From positions 1 to 64,000 of the forward strand of contig JBBDID010000042.1 in the NCBI GenBank assembly GCA_040880585.1: a stretch of 64,000 bases of DNA. Reading direction: 5' to 3'. Below the pieces are notes generated by a model, which ran no database searches, had not been told where the DNA came from, and was given only the letters and a program-made list of their open reading frames with translations. A program made the translations under genes and the position numbers. The DNA is from Paracrocinitomix sp040880585. Its GTDB lineage: Bacteria; Bacteroidota; Bacteroidia; Flavobacteriales_D; Crocinitomicaceae. This document shows positions 1 to 8,300 of the stretch, piece by piece. Every line of letters starts with the position of its first letter. Positions within the stretch are counted from its first letter, which is position 1.

Positions 1-190
1 GTTTTTGAATTTGGGTCTGAAGTATGATGACCTGAATTCAAAAATCATGCAAGCTGTCACTGCAATCCGGGGTGGAACATCATGTTCACGTTCCGGGATT
101 TCTCTTACTCACCACTGAAGTGAGGAACGAACGTTTTTTGAATTTGGGTTTGAAGCATGAAAACCTAAATTCAAAAATCATACAAGATTT
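1..190. repeat. Two imperfect direct copies of a ~52-bp hairpin repeat
   Basis: Copy 1 is at about 2-53 and copy 2 at about 134-186; they differ at about 6 of 52 positions. Each copy is itself an inverted repeat: arms beginning TTTTTGAATTT and ending AAATTCAAAAA (copy 2) enclose a 9-11-nt loop. Copy 2 has a 17-bp stem with one G-U pair; copy 1 a 16-bp stem with two G-U pairs. One stem position changes from C-G to T-A between copies, which keeps pairing. Between the copies are two smaller inverted repeats, GAACAT/ATGTTC (75-87) and CTCAC/GTGAG (about 108-124). The array may continue left of the window. Confidence 0.7.
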
Positions 191-376
191 CAAAGAATTT
201 ATTTTTGTCAAACATCATTACATTTTTGAATTCCATTTTTATCGTTCACAATTCAAGCAACTGTTTTCACTGTAACATATAAAAAAATGCTCATATTTGT
301 TGCTAATTTGATTTTCCGGTATAACGGTTGTTACTTCAAAGCCGAAAGAGAAAAATAAGTATATAAAGGATCATTT

Positions 377-748
377 ATGAATGTGCAAAAATCTGCTGCC
401 CCGTTTGAATACATGGTTCTGGATATAAAAGTTTGTGGTACTGATGCCCGTACCGGGAAAACTGCTGTACTCATTTTATTTATGGATTGGCAAACCGGGA
501 TTGTTTTTCATAATTTGTACACTACACAAACAGGAAAAGGGGTGTTGGTTAAATTTCTCAGGTATATTTCTAACAAATACAATTTTGGAGACCTCAAAGT
601 CTCTTATAAACTCATTACTGCTTTTGAAAAACCGTTTGAGACTGTGATTAAAATGTTTCTTAAGGATGCCAGTGAAATTATTTTTGATCCGGAACTGGCT
701 AATGCTATTGCTGAGCAGGTAAGGGGTAAATTTGTTAATATGCAATAA
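377..748 (+). CDS. Unrecognised 123-aa protein, possible mobile-element remnant
   Basis: I do not recognise this protein. It starts at ATG 377 and reads for 123 residues with normal composition and no signal peptide or membrane segment. The order of predicted strands and helices (VLDIKV, then AVLILFMDW, then a helix from about residue 53, then a second helix at about 80-95) faintly recalls the RNase H-like core of DDE transposases, but I see no convincing catalytic triad. It lies just right of the hairpin repeats and is followed by about 280 bp without a gene, so a decayed insertion sequence is one reading. An intact small accessory gene is the other. Confidence 0.4.
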   Translation: MNVQKSAAPFEYMVLDIKVCGTDARTGKTAVLILFMDWQTGIVFHNLYTTQTGKGVLVKFLRYISNKYNFGDLKVSYKLITAFEKPFETVIKMFLKDASEIIFDPELANAIAEQVRGKFVNMQ

Positions 749-1026
749 AATAAACTTGTGAGGTAAATAACTGGCAGCAGCAGCACATTTATCGACCGAA
801 ACGAAGTGTAGGTTGAGCTAATGCAACTGCGAATAACGGATGTCTTGTTCAAGAAAGTGTTATGGTTTGCTGGGGTATGGGGTAAAAGAGTGTTTGAGTA
901 AGAAAAAACGAAGCAACGAAGCAACGAAGCTATTGCGTAGCGGGAGATATTTAGCTTAAAAAACATGAATTTTGAAACATAGTAATACATATTCTTTTCA
1001 AATTTTAAAACACTAAAACTAAGACA
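749..1026. other. Gene-free stretch with a short tandem repeat
   Basis: No ORF of any credibility is present here. The only structure seen is a short tandem of GAAGCAAC units near 911-930, followed by a sequence rich in GCG and GAAGC. No terminator or promoter is clear. Confidence 0.5.
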
Positions 1027-1545
1027 GTGATAAAGCTTATTTGTGGATTAATTACAACCTTGATAGGATTATATATGCTTTTTTTTATAGAAAAGGTCAA
1101 CTTAAATTTATATAATGCATTGTTTATAGGCGTAGCGTTAAGTGTTATTGGTATCTTAATTATGACTAAAAAAAACAGAAGTAAAAAAAGCAATAACTTG
1201 CCTTTTGAGAAAGCCATTAAAAAAATAGACAATTGTGCACGAATGAAGGTTCCAAATAATGAAATTAGTATAACGGAAGAAACAAATGTTGTACATCAAA
1301 GGGAAACTGAAAGGACACTTTTTGGAATTAAAGAAATACACCAAACAGTACCTAAACATGATTATCAACATAGCACCTATATCAGTTATTATAGCCAAGA
1401 ACTCGACCATTTATTTATTCGGGAAATAAATAAAAATATACAAACGGTTGAGTTCATATTAGCCGACAAACAAATTACTGCTTATATTTTTTATAATACA
1501 AAAAAGGTTGATGATTATTATTTTTTTATTTCTGCATTCGATTAA
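1027..1545 (+). CDS. Small membrane protein of unknown function
   Basis: A 172-aa protein with two predicted membrane segments at about residues 3-20 and 28-46, followed by a basic KKNRSKK stretch and a ~120-residue charged domain that probably faces the cytosol by the positive-inside rule. I do not recognise the soluble domain. The GTG at 1027 includes the first membrane helix; an in-frame ATG at 1075 would cut it, so GTG is preferred. It converges with the minus-strand lipoprotein gene and overlaps its end by 20 bp, with no terminator between them. A role as accessory or immunity partner of the RHS locus is possible only by proximity. Confidence 0.55.
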   Translation: MIKLICGLITTLIGLYMLFFIEKVNLNLYNALFIGVALSVIGILIMTKKNRSKKSNNLPFEKAIKKIDNCARMKVPNNEISITEETNVVHQRETERTLFGIKEIHQTVPKHDYQHSTYISYYSQELDHLFIREINKNIQTVEFILADKQITAYIFYNTKKVDDYYFFISAFD

Positions 1546-2344
1546 AGATTGAAAACAGTTCGATAGTATCATTCATTTGGTTCAATATAATTAATTCTTT
1601 TACCAAACTATCTTTCTGATTATAATAGTATAAGTGCCTTTCTGTTAGTATTTCTTGTGAATCAACACTGTTCAAACGAAATGTAGATTTTTCAATTAGT
1701 TTATTGCCTTGGTATTTGAATTTTTCTTTAACAAGAGAATTAATTTTACAAACCAAGTTACCCTTATCATTATATTGATAGATTTCCGTAATACCTCGCC
1801 ATTTAATGGAATCTATCTTGCCTTTTGAGTTGAAATAAATGATCTTCTCATTTTTATTACCATCAAGTGTCTTAATTGTTGTAATCAGATCACCCTGATA
1901 CTGATAATCCACTTGAGATACATTATCAAAAGGTTCTGAATATATTTGCCTGACAAGGCGGTTATCACTGTATTTATTCTCAACTTTTATATCATAAACT
2001 TCTTTACTTAAATGGTTAATTAAACTAACCTGCTTAAGATTACTATTATAATCATATAGCCAATAAACATCTAAAAATATTTTGTTATCTCTAAATAATA
2101 ATTGTCTTTTTAACTTGCCGTTTTTATACCTTGAGAACTTTTTAAGGCTTTCGTCATTTGCGGAAAATTTATATCTAAAAAAATTTGCGCTATCTATATA
2201 CACAGTATGTGAAAGAATAGAACTATCGGAGTCCGTGAATAACCACGTTGTTTTTTTGCACTGATATGATTTATCTGATGATTTATGAGCCTCACAAGAA
2301 AGCCACAGAATGGTCATCATCAGAAAAAATGCTTTATTTTTCAT
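1526..2344 (-). CDS. YD-repeat-like lipoprotein, last gene of the RHS operon
   Basis: A 272-aa predicted lipoprotein: hydrophobic start followed by LSC, giving a lipidated Cys at about residue 17. The rest is a run of short beta units of the type YNDKGNLV and YQYQGDLITTI, which resemble isolated YD/RHS repeats as found in small Bacteroidota exported proteins. It begins 14 bp after the stop of the 2869-aa RHS gene on the same strand, so it is very likely cotranscribed and possibly translationally coupled. Genes directly downstream of RHS tips are often immunity proteins, so that role is a fair guess, but a lipoprotein of YD repeats could equally be a structural or surface-anchoring partner. 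A comparable non-lipidated protein sits at 27790-28692. Confidence 0.7.
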   Translation of the reverse strand: MKNKAFFLMMTILWLSCEAHKSSDKSYQCKKTTWLFTDSDSSILSHTVYIDSANFFRYKFSANDESLKKFSRYKNGKLKRQLLFRDNKIFLDVYWLYDYNSNLKQVSLINHLSKEVYDIKVENKYSDNRLVRQIYSEPFDNVSQVDYQYQGDLITTIKTLDGNKNEKIIYFNSKGKIDSIKWRGITEIYQYNDKGNLVCKINSLVKEKFKYQGNKLIEKSTFRLNSVDSQEILTERHLYYYNQKDSLVKELIILNQMNDTIELFSIFNRMQK

Positions 2345-2358
2345 TAATAGAAAATTAA

Positions 2359-5300
2359 TTATTGACCTGATTCAAACCCACCCCAAATACGACCAAAACC
2401 GCCTGCATCTTCAGAGGTGCTGTATAAAATATCGTTGTTTCCTTCACCACCATTTTCTATTCCATGTTCCTGTGCATATGTATATATCTCATGTTTATAC
2501 TGAATTTTTCCGTCTTTTATAGCTTTTAAAATTTCATCACACACCCCTGTCCATGCAAATCTGGTATAAAGAAAATAGTCCCCAGCAACCTCTTCCTGGG
2601 TAGCCTTTAGGCCAGAATTTATAGCGCTTTCTAATTCAGAATAATGTGCATTATAAAAAATATCTTTACTATAGCTTCTGTCTATTTCATACTCAAAAGC
2701 AATTGCAACAAAACTAATAGGATGTGGAATATAGGAAACTGCGCCTAATGGAGAAACATTCTCTGGATGTTGCGTCATCTCATGAAATGCCATACCAGCC
2801 GTTAACAATGTGAATGATTTACTTATTGTACTCTTAGCTGTACTTTTTAAGAGTGCGGCTTTCTGTGTTTTACCAACCACATTTGCTTTGGCAGCTTTAT
2901 ATTTAACCTCTGAAGGGTTTGCAACAACTTTCTTGGGGCCATTGAGTGTACCAACTTTTTTAGTATTACTCTTTTTTACGACTATTTTTTCCTCTGTAAT
3001 AGTTTTTACTTCTTTATCTATCATACTGTGCTTTTTGGCTTTAACAGTACTACCATCTTCTAAAGTCAATTTACCACTCTCGTAATCCTTAATCATTTTT
3101 TTAAATCTGCTTAAAGCTACGGATTTACCAGCTTTAATTTCATCAATTGATTGCCTTATTGAAAGATTCTGAGCAAGTTCTTCGGCGGCTTCTTGACTTA
3201 AATTTATGCCTAATTTCTTAGCGAATTTCTTTATAATACCTGCATCACTGTCATCAGAATCAGGATCATCTTTATCCTCAGGAGGACTTTGTTCCAACCC
3301 AAGTGGATCAATAAAATATATTGGATCATTAGCAAAAGCAACAAACGGACTTTGCCACGGGAACTTTGCAGCAAGAGGGTCAAGCGACTTCCACCTACCC
3401 AATCTAGGGTCATATTGTCTAAACTGCGTAGTATAAGAGTTCCCTTCACCACTCACTTCATCATCCTTTTCCATTCCAGCACCACCGAATCTGTAGTTTC
3501 CACCGGAAATTTTTCCATGACGGCCAGGAATTAACATGTGGTATGGAAAATATTCCGAGTAAGAAACCACATCAGCCTCAAACCAATCCGTCACATCATC
3601 TGTATTATCATCTACCGCAATTTTACGGTCAGAAATTATTTCTAATGGAGACCCTAAATGATTCACAAGCTCATAAAATTTACTCCCTAAGATACGATCT
3701 TCAAAACATTTTCCAATACCCGGCTCACGCTTTATGTACGTACTCTGCGGTGAATCATCCAGTTCCACCACTAAATCCCCGGTAAACGCCCCTGCAACAT
3801 CCTCTTTAATATGAATGTAATAAATAGAACCTGCTGAAACTTCTACATTATACGCCGTATAACCACTTGCCTGCGCATTGATATCATCTACCATAGTCTG
3901 CACCTGTTCTTCAGTAGTTAAACCGGTATCCCACGTCAATGTTGAGATCACAACACTTTCATGTATGATCTCAACCACACTGCCATTATTCGGCGTAAAC
4001 GCCCCAAACTGTATCACGGCAGAATTCAAGCCGTCATTATTGCAATCATTAATTAGATCATCAGCAGTACTCACGGTTTCATTCTCGGTGTTCATGCCTA
4101 ATCGTGATCCGCCGTAGATCATGCTTTCAATGCGGTGTAAATCCCCATTGGTTGAGTCCATGTCATAAATAGCCATAGTAATTCCATTAGCATCACAGCC
4201 ATAGTAAGTAAACTTCCAGTCATCCGCTGCATTGATTGTTGTACCTGTACGTGTAATCTCCACTTTCAACGTTCTCATCCCCATAGGGTCATACTCAAAA
4301 TACACATCTGATTGCTCTGAAGTAGATGTTCTGTATATTCGCTTGATCTTTCCGTTGGGATACCAATCTATGTAATCAATTTCTTCTTCTTCATCAGCTT
4401 TCAAAGAACCGTCTGAATGATATTCATAAAAAATACCATCACCGGTTGTCTTGCTCTCAGAAATGATGTCACCAAAACCACCCGCACCTGTTTGGCTTGC
4501 TTTATCATAAAGTGTATCCAGCTTATTTGTACCATCAATATATGTATATTCAAACTGATCCATGTCCATATTGGTGCCATGCGCCATACGGTTGAGCTGA
4601 GTGATGTTTCCATTTGGATCATACTCTACATGAACTTCGTATTCTCCTAAATTTCCGGGTCCGGTGGTATTGATTCGGGAAGCATCATCCAGCGTATTGT
4701 AATATTGGCTTTGATCATCAATGATATTGGCTGATGTAAACACATGACTCTCCTTAAACCTATGCAACTGATCGTAATGATAGGTCGTTGCCAACGGATC
4801 TTGTTTTGTGCCGTCTGTTTTTGTCGTACTACTAATAATAGAAGTTATATTCCCATTAAAGAGTTCATCCACATCCGTTTCAAATGCTGAACCTGATATA
4901 TCCACCAAATGGTTCGTAAAACCTGTCACCCCATCTGTGATGGCTTTGTAATCGCCCTCATAATAGCCAATGGTGTAAGAAAGTACGTCCCGTGCGTGTA
5001 GTGCATGAATGTCATCTTCGTAATTGTCATACTCAACAGTTGGGTCTGTTTTCCCGTCCTTACCCATATCATAATCAGGATTCAGCACACCTGAGTTGAG
5101 TGATTTTAACCAGCCATGCAAAGTATACGCATAATCCATCCCCTGCACCTTCATTTCACCAATTTCTGTCCTGGCTAAATAACCATCTTCACGGTATTCA
5201 TAATTCGCATCCCTGTCCCAGATCTGCCCGTCATCTGAGGTCCACACTTCTTTTAACCTATTATCCTTATCGTATCTATAATGATGTATATACTGATCCT

Positions 5301-8300
5301 TTTTACCTTTCTGGTAATAAATATAATTAGGGTTGCCCGAGATCAAATCATACTCATAATCCGTTCTCCTGTACTGGTTGTTATAAGCTGTCAGTTCCGC
5401 CACTTCCTGCAAATAAGACCGCACGTTCCCATGCACGTCATAGTTGTAGTGGTTGATGTAATCGGGTTCAGGGTAAACCCAACTCCCCCCGGTAGTTTCA
5501 ACATATCCTGTAATCACCGCGGCAGCCGTTATACGGTTCCGGTTCGTCTGTTCATTGTAAAACGCCCCAAACTCCGTTTCTGCATCTGAATCATACAGTG
5601 CATCATAAAAGATTAATGTGATGTTGTTTTTCACTACCGGTTCTGAGCCTGTAGTGGCAATATCATCATCTAACCAATTGGCCAGATCTGTTTCATCTTT
5701 AGCTATGGCATACGTCATCACATCTGCCTGAATGATCTCCCCAACTTCACTCACCCTGCCAATCTCATCATAAACGGTATACGAATACGCATCCACATTA
5801 TTCCCCGTCTCGTAATCATCCGTCATGATCCCCTTATAAAAATCATTGGCTTGCCTGGCGTTTTGCGAGACGACTAACCTTCCGATATGGTCATACCAGT
5901 ACTTACTCGTTCCGCCATCCGGTGTGCTGACTTCTACTACCTGGTTCAGGGAATTGTGTTTGTAGGTGGTTTCATACGTATGCGCATTGTATATCGGTGA
6001 ACCCGTTCCGTTCAGGGCATAATCTTTAGCCTGGGCAATTTCCGTTGCATTTAATTTATCAACTCCCTTCGGTGGTACGGTTTTGATGAGATTGCCTGAA
6101 AGGTCATAGTAGAGTAGGGTATAGTGGTAACGATTGGCCTGGTAATCCATGTTGAATTCTTCATCACTTATCCCCATACAGGTGGTTTTGTAATTTTCTA
6201 CAAAAAGATCATACTGGGTGTCCAGGTATTCTTCGTATTGTTGTTGTGCGCTTAGTTCAGCCTGTGCAATGATGTTTTCCATGCACGTATTACCGGTAGG
6301 CGGTTCGTATTCATTTGAGCAAATTTCAAAGTACAATTCTCCTACAGCGTTTACCAAATCATCTAAAATGCTGTGACAGCTCGTAATTTTCAATACATGT
6401 TCAGATGTTCCTCCGTTAAGGTCGTCCACTATAATTTTTACTCTAAAGACATTGAAATTTGTTGCAGTGCCGCCGGACATGATGTCATCCTGAATCACAT
6501 AGACCTCATTAAAACTAATTATGCTTCCGTAAAATTCTGCGGCATCAATATATCCGGCCGGTACACCATCAATTATTTCGATATCAATAGTGCATGCATT
6601 GCAGTTTGATCCTTGTAAATTAAATGACAGGTCATCATTAACATCAATAGTTTGATCATAATCAAAGTCCTCTACTGCAGGATCACCTGTACAGTCAGCA
6701 TATAGAGATGAATAGAAGTATTCCGGTAGATTTTGGTGGTCATAATCAGTATGATCTGTTGAAAGATTATCCTGTGCTAATTTTTCTAATAAATCTGCCA
6801 GATCGTGGGCTTGCTGCCCTATGAAATTATAAATTGGCTCGGTGCTTGTACCTTCCAGACCTTCACATCCATTAATAAGTTCCAGTAAAACTTCATAAGT
6901 GAAATTAGTCCCTTCTGCATTATTAACATAAGCCGTAAAAAGCAAAGGATCATCATAGTAATTTATTGAATGCGTTGAATAAAATTCATCTACTAAACCA
7001 GAACTGGTTTTTATCATTTCTGCACAATCAATACAAACGGAATTACAAAAGCCATAAGTATTGTAAGTCACAATAGAGTCGTTTTCAAGGCTGGTCAATT
7101 CTGTCCCATCAATTACATTATCACTGTTAGCATCATAACTATCACAAAGACATTGTTCTTTGTCGAAGTCGTCCGGAATGAATCCATATAATGTTTCAAA
7201 TTCAGATGGTGTATCAGATTCAGCGGCAAGCAAAGCCTCACACGCGCATTTATTTAAATAGTCTCTCCCTGAAACACACTGTTCATTAACATCCGGTTGA
7301 TTGATTAAAAGATTTGTACAATCATTAGATAAAGATCCTACGTAATGCAAAAGCACATCTTCAAACGAAGCGTATACTGAATTTAAAGAGTCTGTTGAGA
7401 CGTTATTGTCAAATTGAGTCAGTCCCATGCAGCCGCCTGCACAACCATTGGCGCAAACTTCAATTAGATTTACCCTAATTGAGTCATAATAGGGTTGTCC
7501 GGCTGTCCACGTTTGCCCGGCAGGCAGGTCATTGACACAGCCAGCTAACTGATCCATCCATAAATCAGCCTGGTCAGTACACATATCAGTACATATCGTA
7601 TCTATTTCAAGGCTGGCGGAATCACTCTGTGCGCTCCAATCTGTTGTTCCGAGATTGGCCATATCATACCCCATAGTTGATCCAAAATTAAAATACCGTT
7701 TCGTTGAAGATGAAAAAGGGCTTGTACTACACGCCCCGGCGGAGGTTCCAACGCATGCCGCATCAGGACAATTGTTAGTCGCGTAATCTTCTTTGATCAA
7801 TTCCAGTACCTGAAACCGCTTTGACATGTACAGCAATTTGAAATTTTTCCAGTGCAGATCGGCATTACACCCTTCCCCAAAATCAACAGAGGTCGTATCG
7901 TCCCCGCTCATGCCCACTGCCGCAGAATAGATTGGCCAGCCGTCAAATTTATCGTTCATAATGCTATCTACAGCTGTTTGCACACCTGTCTGATCATCAT
8001 ACGCATCTTCAAAAAGCGGATCTGCCACATCAGTTGTACAGGTAGAGGAAATATCAAAATACCCTGCCTGCTCAGCAGGATTGACATACCCTGAATTACA
8101 GGCCTCGGCATAAGTACCGATATCCATAAAGTCCTGCTCAAAATCCGCAATTCCCGGGTACTGATCACAAAAATCATAATAACAAAACTCCGGGTGATAC
8201 TGAATCAGGGTCTCGGCCCATGAAGGCTGCCAGGCATTAAAGAATTCAGCAGTGGTAAGATCTTGCGGATCATCATCATAAATACCGTCATTATCTGCAC

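Noticed and set aside
72..275. 67-aa plus-strand ORF over the hairpin repeats
   Set aside because: It starts with GTG inside the spacer and runs across the second palindrome; the translation follows the repeat structure and not a protein pattern.
749..1026. GAAGCAAC tandem as a functional repeat
   Set aside because: Only about two and a half units; could be chance or slippage.
5100..5589. Plus-strand ORFs within the RHS gene region
   Set aside because: All plus-strand ORFs between 2359 and 17920 lie antisense to the giant genes and have low-complexity translations.
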